Shown: positions 8,190 to 16,621 of the stretch, piece by piece
Layout: every line of letters begins with the position of its first letter
Position numbering within the stretch: the stretch's first letter is position 1
Assembly (NCBI GenBank): GCA_902767355.1
Contig: CACXHG010000189.1
Coordinates: 1-17,733, forward strand
DNA from: an uncultured Bacteroidia bacterium
GTDB taxonomy: Bacteria > Bacteroidota > Bacteroidia > Bacteroidales > UBA932
Direction: 5' to 3'
DNA: 17,733 nt
Made by a program: the position numbers and the translations under genes
The notes under the pieces: generated by a model
The model's input: only the letters and a program-made list of their open reading frames with translations
Databases searched by the model: none
What the model was told of the DNA's origin: nothing

Positions 8190-9383
8190 ATGAAAAGACT
8201 TTTTTATGCGATTGCTGTTGTGGGCGTGATAGCGCTTGCAGCATGCGACAAGACCCCCAAAGCGGTCAACGCCACGGTCACCATCGACGAGTCAGCATTG
8301 GCTACGGATGTGCCTACCCCTGACTTTTATAGCGTGACGCTCACTAACACCACCACTTCAGAGCAGTTTAAAGCTGATTCCGAGAACAAGTCGGCCTCTT
8401 TCGTGCTGACCCCTGGTGTTTACAGTGTACTGGTCGAGGGCGCTGCTTCAGCCGGTGGCGCTACTTACACTATCTCCGGCAACGGCAGCCTCTCTGCATT
8501 GGAAGAGGGTGCCTCCTTGGCAGTAACTGTGAATGCTGCAAAATCAGCTGCGCTCATTTTCAAAGAGTTGTATTATTCTTGCTACGGTGATAATTATTAC
8601 TTCCGTGACCAGTTCTATGAGATATACAACAACAGTGATCAGACTGTATATGCCGACGGCCTTTGCATCTGCACACTTGATATGTATTCTTATGAAGGGG
8701 TCCCGGTCGAATATGACATACCCAATAGAGAAAAATATGTTTTCTCCCAATTTGTATGGCAGATTCCCGGAGATGGTGACGATTATCCTGTCGCTCCCGG
8801 AGAGAGTTTCGTGATAGCACAGTGGGCTACCGATCATTCTATCGAAAGTCTTGGCGGGGCCAGACACCAGGATCTTACAGGTGCCGAGTTTGAGGCTCTC
8901 GTCGGGGAAACCACATTGTGGAACGGTACTGTGATAACCGACAACGCGGCAATCAATATGGTTCAGTTCGCTGCAGCCTATAGCGCATTTCAGTGGCTCA
9001 ACAACGTAGGTGGCTCTACTATGATTTTGTTCTTCCCTCCTGAGGGAATGAGTCACGAATTGACATACGAGGTAGGAAGCGACAGCCCCTATAGTGCGGC
9101 TTTGGCAATTCCTACAGAATGCATTTTGGATGCAGTTCATGCTTGCGAGAATGCCGAGGATGCCGCCCGCGTTACAGTACCGGCAGAGCATGACTCCGGT
9201 TATATCTTCTGCTCAGGTCCGTATTCTGGCGAAAGCATTGTCCGCAAGATAGCTGAAACCAAAGAAGACGGTCGCATAGTTTATAAAGATACCAATAATA
9301 CGTCAAGCGACTTCGAAGTATGCGAGGAGCCAAAGATACGTCGCAACGGTGAAGGCGTTCCCAGCTGGAATACCTGGAACTAG
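8190..9383 (+). CDS. DUF4876-type surface/periplasmic lipoprotein
   Basis: This 397-residue protein has a lipoprotein signal with lipobox ALAAC and acylated Cys19 (followed by DKTPKA, not an acidic surface-export tag). Residues 20-115 form a β-rich Ig-like segment. From about 121 onwards the sequence LIFKELYYS, YFRDQFYEIYNNSDQTVYADG, NMVQFAAAYSAFQW and the terminal RRNGEGVPSWNTWN match what I recall of DUF4876. The EIYNNSDQTVYADGL piece resembles a lamin-tail-type β-sandwich. No function is established for the family. Its position directly between a TonB-dependent receptor (44-base gap) and an outer-membrane barrel (27-base gap) suggests a ligand-binding or receptor-capping role, which is inference. 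The family name is from memory and should be tested by profile search. Confidence 0.78.
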   Translation: MKRLFYAIAVVGVIALAACDKTPKAVNATVTIDESALATDVPTPDFYSVTLTNTTTSEQFKADSENKSASFVLTPGVYSVLVEGAASAGGATYTISGNGSLSALEEGASLAVTVNAAKSAALIFKELYYSCYGDNYYFRDQFYEIYNNSDQTVYADGLCICTLDMYSYEGVPVEYDIPNREKYVFSQFVWQIPGDGDDYPVAPGESFVIAQWATDHSIESLGGARHQDLTGAEFEALVGETTLWNGTVITDNAAINMVQFAAAYSAFQWLNNVGGSTMILFFPPEGMSHELTYEVGSDSPYSAALAIPTECILDAVHACENAEDAARVTVPAEHDSGYIFCSGPYSGESIVRKIAETKEDGRIVYKDTNNTSSDFEVCEEPKIRRNGEGVPSWNTWN

Positions 9384-9410
9384 TCAATAAGTAATTTTTT
9401 CTAAATCATT

Positions 9411-10952
9411 ATGAAGAGAAATCTCCTTATAGGGTTGTTGCTTTTGGGCGCAGGCTCCATAAACCTGCACGCCCAGACGGCAGCCAAGACGCCTGTATCC
9501 CAAGAATTGAACCTGCAGAACTTTTGGTTCAATTCGCGCAATGCTGCGGCAATGGCTTTCTCGCCCCTGAATGACTATGCAAGCCTGGATCTGAAGTATA
9601 GCCGTGCACAGGGCAGTTTCAAGTCAGTCCTTGAGCCGCAAGGCCAGAACGATATCGTGGCCGCTTCGAGCGGGGCCGTGCATTACAAAGGCTTTGCCCT
9701 GTATGGAGATTTCTCTTATACTAATTCTTTCTCCCAAGGAAGCCTTTACAACGCTAATCTGTATCAGCCCCGTTTTTCGATGCCATACTATATCGCAGAC
9801 TTTAATCCCTCTGATTGGAAAAGGCAAAGCTATGATATGGGCTTCAAAGTTTCATTCCCGACTCTGGCAGCCGGTCGTCTGGCTTTTGGCGCTGATGTTC
9901 GTTATAGCGACAAGGTTGGGGCGAAACAGATAGATCCCAGGGCGCTGTCCTACGTGGTTGACATTCAGGTTGCTCCCTCTGTCGCATACAATGTTTCTTC
10001 AAAAACCATCCTTGGCCTGGCATTGAATTATGAACGTTATAAAGAGCGTACCCAGCATTCCTGTGAAAATTACAGGAAGGACCAACCGGTAGCTTTAATG
10101 CGGGGAGTTGCCAACAACTCAACAAGCAGTGTTGGGGGGAATATGGGCGTAAATGATTATCTCTATTCCGGTAACAGCGCAGGTGCAAGTTTGAGTTTCT
10201 GTACAAGTGCGAATACGGCGGACTTGTTCGCAGAAGTCTCCGGCGGATTTGAGAAAGTAACCGTTATGGAGAATCCCAGATTTCCCCGTATGAGAGGCGC
10301 TACAAGCACCATATACGCCGATGCTGCGTTCAAAGCCAACATGGGAGCTAAACGCAATCATCGCATCAAACTGGAGGGGGACTTTTCCCGTGTGACAGGC
10401 TCTGAATATACACAGGAGCTGGTTACTTCCCCCAAACGGGAGTGGAAGACTCTGGCCGTAACCCCTATGAGCAGTTATATGTTTATAAATGTTCTGGCGA
10501 GCTATGACTTCTACCGGAATATGACTGCTGATTCATATACCTGGAAAATTGGCGCCGATGCAGTCTTTGATATGATGGATCAGGGTTATTTCGCTTCTGC
10601 ATTCAATAATATGGCTGTGGAATCACGCATCCGGGGCGCATACAACGCCATTTTCAGCGGCGGCAGCACCCTGCTGACAAGTGTTGCTGCCGGCTATCGT
10701 CATCCGCTTTCCGGGCAGTTTATTAATGCTGGAACGGCCAGCACCCAGAAGCAGATACTTAATGAAATGTACCCATCAGAACTTGGCTATCTGATGTCTT
10801 CAAACGTAAATGCCGGTTTAAGTCTGACATATTCTTTCTTAATCGGCAAGAAGCAGACTATCTTTGTCAGAGCCGACGCGCAGTATTTCAAACCGCTGTC
10901 GGCCGCCACCGACCGCTTTGTCGCAGCCGCGACGGTCGGCCTGTTGTTCTAA
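9411..10952 (+). CDS. DUF6850-type outer-membrane β-barrel protein
   Basis: This 513-residue protein has a signal peptide (1-21, ending SINLHA before QT). The mature chain is made of alternating amphipathic strands rich in Tyr, Phe, Ser and Gly, and ends in AAATVGLLF, a C-terminal aromatic typical of barrels recognised by BamA. Early residues NLQNFWFNSRNAAAMAF fit DUF6850 as I recall it. No catalytic motif is visible. It follows the DUF4876-type gene and is probably part of the same outer-membrane system as the TonB receptor. Its role (channel, assembly partner or adhesin) is unknown. The stop lies 22 bases before the first C25 protease start. Confidence 0.75.
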   Translation: MKRNLLIGLLLLGAGSINLHAQTAAKTPVSQELNLQNFWFNSRNAAAMAFSPLNDYASLDLKYSRAQGSFKSVLEPQGQNDIVAASSGAVHYKGFALYGDFSYTNSFSQGSLYNANLYQPRFSMPYYIADFNPSDWKRQSYDMGFKVSFPTLAAGRLAFGADVRYSDKVGAKQIDPRALSYVVDIQVAPSVAYNVSSKTILGLALNYERYKERTQHSCENYRKDQPVALMRGVANNSTSSVGGNMGVNDYLYSGNSAGASLSFCTSANTADLFAEVSGGFEKVTVMENPRFPRMRGATSTIYADAAFKANMGAKRNHRIKLEGDFSRVTGSEYTQELVTSPKREWKTLAVTPMSSYMFINVLASYDFYRNMTADSYTWKIGADAVFDMMDQGYFASAFNNMAVESRIRGAYNAIFSGGSTLLTSVAAGYRHPLSGQFINAGTASTQKQILNEMYPSELGYLMSSNVNAGLSLTYSFLIGKKQTIFVRADAQYFKPLSAATDRFVAAATVGLLF

Positions 10953-10974
10953 ATTTGGAATAATTCAGTTGGAA

Positions 10975-13152
10975 ATGAACTGCATATATAAAAAACTTAT
11001 TTTGACTGTATCGCTGATGCTTGCATCGGCGATTGCAGTCTTAGCACAAGGCCCGTCTGACCACGGATTTGCTATTGTGATTGACACCGAAACCTACGCG
11101 GCTTGCAAGTCCGACGTGGATGCTTATCGCGACGCCGTTTCAGCTGAGGGACTGGCGGCATGGGTTGAGGCCCGCCGCTGGGTGTCTCCGGAGGAGGTGG
11201 CCGGCTATCTGAGGGTGGCAAACAAGGATCGCGATATGGTCGGGGCGGTGCTGGTGGGTGACATCCCCATTGCAATGGTGTCGCGTGCACAGCATATGAC
11301 TTCGGCTTTCAAGATGCAGCAGGATCCCGGGGATCTGTTCAATACCAGCGTGCCGACCGACCGTTTTTACGATGATTTTGACCTTAAATTCGATTTTGTA
11401 AGCGCGCAGGACACGCTCGGCTACCGCTATTTCTATTATAATCTGAGCGGCTTTGGCGCACAGGATATCGAGTGCGACATCTACACCGGCCGCATCAAAC
11501 CCACACTCGACGGAGAGCAGGGATACGAACAGCTGCGCAAGTATTTCCGCAAGGTCGTGGCTCAGAAACAGGTTAAAAACAAGGCCGACAGGATAGTTTC
11601 CTTTACCGGCAGCGGCTCTTTCTCCAACAGTCTCGTGGCCTGGAAAGACGAGACGGTGACACTCGAAGAGCAGTTCCCTGAGGCTTTCGCCAGCAGCGAC
11701 GGCGCCCGCTTCTATTTCTTCTCTATGTATCCAGAGATCAAGCAGATTGCCATAAAGGAATTGAAACGGGAAGATCTGGACCTGGCCCTGTTCCACGAGC
11801 ACGGGGTGCCCGATACCCAGTACGTGGGCGGTCAGGTTCCTGCCACTACGCTGGATGGCTTTTTCGAGACCGCGAAGCACGAGGTCCGCTCCATGATTGC
11901 CACAAAGCAGCGCTATGGCAAAACGCGCGAGGAGGCTATTGCAGAAATCAGCGATCGTTATGGACTGGACAGTCTTTGGTTCCAGGGCCTTGACGACCCT
12001 AAGGTCAAAGAGCAGGATAGTCTGTATGCCGACCGGGAGCTTATCCGCATCAGCGAAGTCGCCGGCATTGCGCCCAATTCCCGCATCACCATGTTCGACG
12101 CCTGCTATAACGGTGATTTCCGCGAGAAGGACTGCATCGCCAGCAGCTACATTTTCTCCGACGGCAAAGCTGTAGTATCGCTAGGCAACAGCGTCAACGT
12201 GCTGCAGGACAAGTCGTCCAGCGACCTGCTGGGGCTTATTGCCTGCGGATACAACGTTGGCCAGGTGGGGCAGATGACCAATATTCTCGAAAGTCATATA
12301 ATAGGCGACCCTACGATGCGCTTTGCTTCCGATGTCAAGGCTCCTGACTTTTATATCGATGATGTGGCCTATTGGAAGGATGTACTGTCTGGCAGCTATC
12401 CTGCGGATATCCGTTCGCTGGCGCTCTACAAGCTTCACCGGCTCGGCTGCCCCGATATGGACTCCCTGCTGCTGGATACCTATCGCGGCAGCAAAGAATA
12501 TACCGTGCGCCTGCAATGCCTGCTGCTGGCGGCCCACTACAGCGGGGCTTCTTACATCGAATTGCTGAAGGATGCTATGGACGACCCATACGAGTTTATC
12601 CGCCGCAAGGCCGTGTACTGGTGCGGAGAGACAGGCGATGAGAGTTTTGCACCATATATAGCCAAAGCATACATGCGGGATTACATGTCGCTGCGTATGG
12701 ACTTCAATATATCTACCGCTGCCGCATATTACGGTCAGAGTGTCAAGGATGCCCTCTCGCGGGAAGTCGCCGATAGCTTTGCCTTTGACAAGGAGGAGTT
12801 CCTTGCCGAGGCTTGCAAGAAAGTGGACCAGGCATGCTCCATCAAAGGGTTTATGGCAGAAATGCTGAATGACCCTAAGACGACCCCGCGCCGTTTTTCG
12901 AGCTATATCAATTCCATACGCAACTCGCCCGATCCGGCATTTGCTCCAAGGCTGATGGAGATAGCCTCCGACGGCGGCAAAGACGTGCAGATGCGCATAG
13001 ATGCGGTCGAAGCACTGGGCTGGTATGTGCGCTACAACAAGCGGGCAGAGATTATCACTGCTTTTGAAGATTTGCTGCCACGGGAAACCGACCCCGGCTT
13101 ATGCGACGAACTTGCAAAAACCATTAACCGACTTAAAGCCTATACGCGATGA
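10975..13152 (+). CDS. Gingipain-like (C25) cysteine protease with C-terminal HEAT-like repeats, copy 1
   Basis: This 725-residue protein has a signal peptide (1-25, ending AVLAQ). The C25 core is recognised by VLVGDIPIA (92-100), TDRFYDDFDL (128-137), DIYTGRI (168-174), a catalytic His in LFHEHGVPD (His276), a catalytic Cys in FDACYNGDF (Cys377), and ESHIIGDPTMRF (439-450), the end of the gingipain-like fold. The core begins directly after the signal, so the long gingipain propeptide is absent. His and Cys are 101 residues apart, against about 33 in gingipain R, with a charged helical insert between. Residues about 475-725 are helical repeats of HEAT type (DDPYEFIRRKAVYWCGETGD, AVEALGWYVRYNK). 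No type IX secretion C-terminal domain is present, so the periplasm or cell envelope is the likely site. The start at 10975 gives a clean signal peptide; the in-frame extension to 10864 overlaps the barrel gene. It overlaps copy 2 by 4 bases. Confidence 0.87.
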   Translation: MNCIYKKLILTVSLMLASAIAVLAQGPSDHGFAIVIDTETYAACKSDVDAYRDAVSAEGLAAWVEARRWVSPEEVAGYLRVANKDRDMVGAVLVGDIPIAMVSRAQHMTSAFKMQQDPGDLFNTSVPTDRFYDDFDLKFDFVSAQDTLGYRYFYYNLSGFGAQDIECDIYTGRIKPTLDGEQGYEQLRKYFRKVVAQKQVKNKADRIVSFTGSGSFSNSLVAWKDETVTLEEQFPEAFASSDGARFYFFSMYPEIKQIAIKELKREDLDLALFHEHGVPDTQYVGGQVPATTLDGFFETAKHEVRSMIATKQRYGKTREEAIAEISDRYGLDSLWFQGLDDPKVKEQDSLYADRELIRISEVAGIAPNSRITMFDACYNGDFREKDCIASSYIFSDGKAVVSLGNSVNVLQDKSSSDLLGLIACGYNVGQVGQMTNILESHIIGDPTMRFASDVKAPDFYIDDVAYWKDVLSGSYPADIRSLALYKLHRLGCPDMDSLLLDTYRGSKEYTVRLQCLLLAAHYSGASYIELLKDAMDDPYEFIRRKAVYWCGETGDESFAPYIAKAYMRDYMSLRMDFNISTAAAYYGQSVKDALSREVADSFAFDKEEFLAEACKKVDQACSIKGFMAEMLNDPKTTPRRFSSYINSIRNSPDPAFAPRLMEIASDGGKDVQMRIDAVEALGWYVRYNKRAEIITAFEDLLPRETDPGLCDELAKTINRLKAYTR

Positions 13153-15209
13153 AACGATCTATTCTTGCAATTGCCTGCCTCATATTGGCCCTGGCTTCGG
13201 TCGAGGCAAGGCCTAAAGACGATATGGTGACAGTCAAGCCTTCGGTCAGGGGAGCGAAGAGTACATTCGCCATTTTTACGGATTCCCTGACTTATGCCAA
13301 GTGCGCTCCGGCGCTCAATGCCTATCGCGATGTTCTGCAGCAGGAGGGTCTTGGCACTTTTATTTATGCGGCCAACTGGGACAGCCCCGAGACTGTCAAG
13401 TCTCTCATTAAGAATGCATACAAGCGCGACAAGCTTGAAGGTGTCGTGTTCGTGGGAGATGTCCCAATGGTGAGGGTTTCCGGCGCTCAACACATGACCA
13501 CTGCCTTCAAGATGGACCAGGAACGTTTCCCTCGCGAAGAGTCATGGGTGACGACAGACCGTTTTTACGACGATTTTGATCTTGACTGGCGTTACTGCGA
13601 TAAGGACACCACAGGCAAGAACGTATATTACTATCAGTTGACAGAGCGCGGGGCGCAGCATCTTGCTTCTGACATTTACACCGCGAGGATGATTGTGCCG
13701 GACATACTGCCGGGCGATAAATATCAGATACTGTGTGACTATCTGGCAGAGGTGGTGAGGGCTCACAAAGAGGACAATCCACTGGACAATGTCATCTACT
13801 ATGGCGGCAGCGGCTACAATGGCGACTGCCTGACACTATGGCGGCAGAAGCCGATTGTATGGAGGGAATACTTTCCCTTGGCTTTTGACAGTGCCGACAA
13901 CAACAAGTTCTATAACTTCCGATATTCGCCCACTGTCAAGTATCAGCTGTTCAACGAGCTTCAGCGGCCCGGCACCGACCTGTTCCAGTTCAGCGAACAT
14001 GGCGACGCGAATGTGCAGTATATCTCGAACGACCTCGGACCGATGAATCTCGAAGAAAACCTCTATGCCATGCGCAGTACGCTGCGTTACTACTACAAGA
14101 GGGCGCAGAAACGGGGCGAGGGTGAGGAGTTCCTGGCCGAGGTCTATAAAGACTATTATACCGGTGCGGACCAATTCACTCCTGATAAATATGAGATTGA
14201 TGCGGCCCGGGATTCAGCCGATCAGGCCGACACAAATATGTACTCCAGCGATATTGTCAAGCTTCACAGCCAGCCCCGGGTGCTTATTTTCAATGCCTGC
14301 TACAACGGTTCTTTCTATCAGGGAGAAGATTATATCGCCGGCTGTCATATCTTCAATGGCGGCCGCTCCATAGTGGCCCAGGGCAACACCGTCAACGCCC
14401 TTCAGGATAAATATGAAGACGAGCTGATGGGTATGCTGCACCTTGGTTACAGGATAGGGCAGTGGCAGCAAAAACTCCCTTATCTGGAGTCCCATCTGAT
14501 AGGTGACCCCACGTATCGCTTCCAGCATATAGAGACCCCCTCGGATGCCAACAGCCGCAAGGCGCTCGAAGTGCGCCAGATGGCCGACAGGGCGCTCGGC
14601 CAGGGTCGTAACTGCTCTGCTCAGTTGCTGGATATCTATAGAAACAGCTCTTCATGGGAAGTCCGGCTGGAGGCCCTCCATTGCCTGAGTTTCTTTCCTG
14701 ACGAGAACTTTGTCCAGGGCTTGATAGATGCTTTCGACGATCCTTACGAGCACATACAGCGTATGGCTTGCATCTATGCCGGTGACAATGGCGACCCACG
14801 TCTTGAAGAGGGTCTGCGCCGGGTAATCGCCACCCAGGACCAGAGTGTAAGGGTCAAGTATGTGGCCGAGAGCGCCCTGACCTGCTTCGAGAGCAGCCGC
14901 GCCAAAAATGACGAATACGTGTCCGGGATTTTTGATGCTTCGGCCTCGCTCAAGGAGCGCGTCAGTGCCATCAGATTCCTGCGCAACAATCCCCTGCATT
15001 ACGATGTGGACCGCTATGTGGCCTTCGTACTGGACGATTCCCAGCCCGAGCGTCTGCGCGTGGTAATGGCCGAAGCACTCGGCTGGTTCGACCGCAGCTG
15101 GCAGCGTAAAAAGATAGAAGACGGCCTGAAAATTGCACTCTCCCGCAAATACAAATGCCCACCCGAAGTGCGAGAAGAGATGATTAAGACCCTGCGCCGG
15201 CTGTACTGA
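13149..15209 (+). CDS. Gingipain-like (C25) cysteine protease with C-terminal HEAT-like repeats, copy 2
   Basis: This 686-residue paralogue of the preceding gene starts at the ATGA overlap. The signal peptide is about 1-20 (ending ASVEA). Shared landmarks are VFVGDVPMV (100-108), AQHMTTAFKM (113-122), TDRFYDDFDL (136-145), catalytic His284 in FSEHGDANVQY, catalytic Cys384 in FNACYNGSF, GNTVNALQDK (412-421) and ESHLIGDPTYRF. The His-Cys spacing is 100. Residues about 470-686 are HEAT-like helical repeats (DDPYEHIQRMACIYAGDNGD, AEALGWFDRSWQRKK). Both dyad residues are kept, so it is probably active. Differences cluster in the insert between His and Cys and in the loops after them, which could give another cleavage specificity. 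No T9SS domain or propeptide is visible. The C1 protease gene starts 5 bases after its stop. Confidence 0.87.
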   Translation: MKRSILAIACLILALASVEARPKDDMVTVKPSVRGAKSTFAIFTDSLTYAKCAPALNAYRDVLQQEGLGTFIYAANWDSPETVKSLIKNAYKRDKLEGVVFVGDVPMVRVSGAQHMTTAFKMDQERFPREESWVTTDRFYDDFDLDWRYCDKDTTGKNVYYYQLTERGAQHLASDIYTARMIVPDILPGDKYQILCDYLAEVVRAHKEDNPLDNVIYYGGSGYNGDCLTLWRQKPIVWREYFPLAFDSADNNKFYNFRYSPTVKYQLFNELQRPGTDLFQFSEHGDANVQYISNDLGPMNLEENLYAMRSTLRYYYKRAQKRGEGEEFLAEVYKDYYTGADQFTPDKYEIDAARDSADQADTNMYSSDIVKLHSQPRVLIFNACYNGSFYQGEDYIAGCHIFNGGRSIVAQGNTVNALQDKYEDELMGMLHLGYRIGQWQQKLPYLESHLIGDPTYRFQHIETPSDANSRKALEVRQMADRALGQGRNCSAQLLDIYRNSSSWEVRLEALHCLSFFPDENFVQGLIDAFDDPYEHIQRMACIYAGDNGDPRLEEGLRRVIATQDQSVRVKYVAESALTCFESSRAKNDEYVSGIFDASASLKERVSAIRFLRNNPLHYDVDRYVAFVLDDSQPERLRVVMAEALGWFDRSWQRKKIEDGLKIALSRKYKCPPEVREEMIKTLRRLY

Positions 15210-15214
15210 CCCAG

Positions 15215-16621
15215 ATGAAAAAAACAATAGCCACAATAGTAATTCTTGCAGCGGCTCTTTTTGCGGCTTCGGCTCAGGAAGGGCTGCCTGCTTCTGTGGA
15301 TAATTCCAGACAGAAGTATTTCCCGCCGGTTTTTTCCCAGTTGGGCGGTTCCTGTGCCCAGGCCAGTTCGATAGGCTATATGTTCACCTACGAGATGAAC
15401 CTTCTGCTGGACCGCTCCGCTTCTGAAGCAGAAAACCGCTTCAGCTACCTGTTTTCTTGGAATTTCCTGAACGACGGCAAGGACGATGGCAGTTTCGGCT
15501 GGGACGGGATACGGCTTTCCTATCGTGCGGGTATGATGAGTGAGGCCGACTTTCCACGTCAAAGCGCGGCGCATCAGTTCTACTGGGCTTCCGGCTACGA
15601 CAAGTACCTTAGGGCCTTGCATTACAGGGCGCTGTCGATAGTAGATATGCCCTTGGGCATAAAAGAGCAGCTGCAGAAAGTCAAAGAGTATCTTTACAAC
15701 GACGGCAAGGGGCACGTGCTCATCTTCTCTTCTGCGGCCCGAGGCTGGAAATTTGACGAATATTACGATGGTCCCTCAGAAACCGGCTACCACTGCCTGA
15801 TGACCTCGCTGCCCACCGACGGCGGCCATGCCATGAGCATAGTCGGCTACGACGACACGGTGGAGTGTACTTTCGATGGTCAGACCACCTATGGGGCCTT
15901 TATCGTGGCGAATTCCTATGGCAGTTTCTATCACGACCGCGGCTTCTATTATCTGCCCTACAGGTTTTTCCTGGAGCCACTGCCTAAGGATGCAATTCTT
16001 GCCAAGAGCGTGACCGGAGTCAAGGTGGAATATTACGAGCCCCGGCTGGTGTTCAAGGTCAATCTAGACTATACCTCCCGCAACGACCTGAGCATAGTCC
16101 TTGGCGCGGCAGACAGTCCCGTTGCCGTGCAACCTACTGTCCAGTTGCCCACGTCCATAGTTAATTATCAGGGTGGGGACCATCCAATGCAGGGGCTCTA
16201 CGCCTCTTCTGAACTTGAAATAGCCCTGGATGCTACGGCCATAGCCGACAAGGTGGACCAGTTCAAGCAGCCCAAATTCTTCTTGAGCGTAACGCGCAGG
16301 GCGCTGGGCAATCTGGGCGAGGGAAAGTTGTTGGGATATGAGGTTTTTGACTATAAGTCGGGAGCGCACTACGTTTTCGACAAGGGGGCCATCGATTTGG
16401 AGATGGATGAAAACATTTTCGGTCTGCCTACGACACCGATGCATATGACATCCGCTTCGAGAGTAGAATGGCTCACCCGGAGCGGAACTCCGATCTCAGC
16501 GCCGATTATTCTGCGCACCGCAGATGGCAAGTATGTAAAACTCAGAATAACATCAAAGGGAGATGAAATATCTTTTAAATATGTTTATGCGCCGGACGGC
16601 ACCACTCATCTTGGTAATTAG
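15215..16621 (+). CDS. Papain-like (C1) cysteine protease, exported
   Basis: This 468-residue protein has a signal peptide (1-20, ending AASA before QEG). The papain catalytic set is readable: Gln42 and Cys47 in FSQLGGSCAQASS, His205 in GGHAMSIVGYDD, and Asn233 in VANSYGS, which replaces the usual NSWG. The following DRGFYYLPY matches the papain-like end strand. Only about 20 residues separate the signal cleavage site from the active-site segment, so the inhibitory papain propeptide is absent. Residues about 262-468 form an additional β-rich domain without recognised motif, perhaps for substrate binding. It is cotranscribed with the C25 pair, and its last 59 bases overlap the HmuY-like gene. 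Its role is inferred as cleavage of protein in the periplasm or at the surface alongside the C25 enzymes. Confidence 0.85.
   Translation: MKKTIATIVILAAALFAASAQEGLPASVDNSRQKYFPPVFSQLGGSCAQASSIGYMFTYEMNLLLDRSASEAENRFSYLFSWNFLNDGKDDGSFGWDGIRLSYRAGMMSEADFPRQSAAHQFYWASGYDKYLRALHYRALSIVDMPLGIKEQLQKVKEYLYNDGKGHVLIFSSAARGWKFDEYYDGPSETGYHCLMTSLPTDGGHAMSIVGYDDTVECTFDGQTTYGAFIVANSYGSFYHDRGFYYLPYRFFLEPLPKDAILAKSVTGVKVEYYEPRLVFKVNLDYTSRNDLSIVLGAADSPVAVQPTVQLPTSIVNYQGGDHPMQGLYASSELEIALDATAIADKVDQFKQPKFFLSVTRRALGNLGEGKLLGYEVFDYKSGAHYVFDKGAIDLEMDENIFGLPTTPMHMTSASRVEWLTRSGTPISAPIILRTADGKYVKLRITSKGDEISFKYVYAPDGTTHLGN

Noticed and set aside
5275..9383. SusC/SusD glycan uptake pair
   Set aside because: The lipoprotein has no SusD-like TPR pattern and no glycan-active enzyme is nearby.
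10864..10974. Upstream extension of the first C25 protease
   Set aside because: It overlaps the barrel gene and would bury the signal peptide that begins at 10975.
10975..15209. Assignment of the proteases to caspase/metacaspase (C14) because of the HG and DACYNG-like motifs
   Set aside because: The VGD-IP, TDRFYDD, DIYT(G/A)R and GDPT blocks fit C25; C14 would show a different order around the His and Cys.
14652..15715. Long minus-strand open frames across the second C25 and C1 protease genes
   Set aside because: Both are antisense to recognised proteases and show no family motif.
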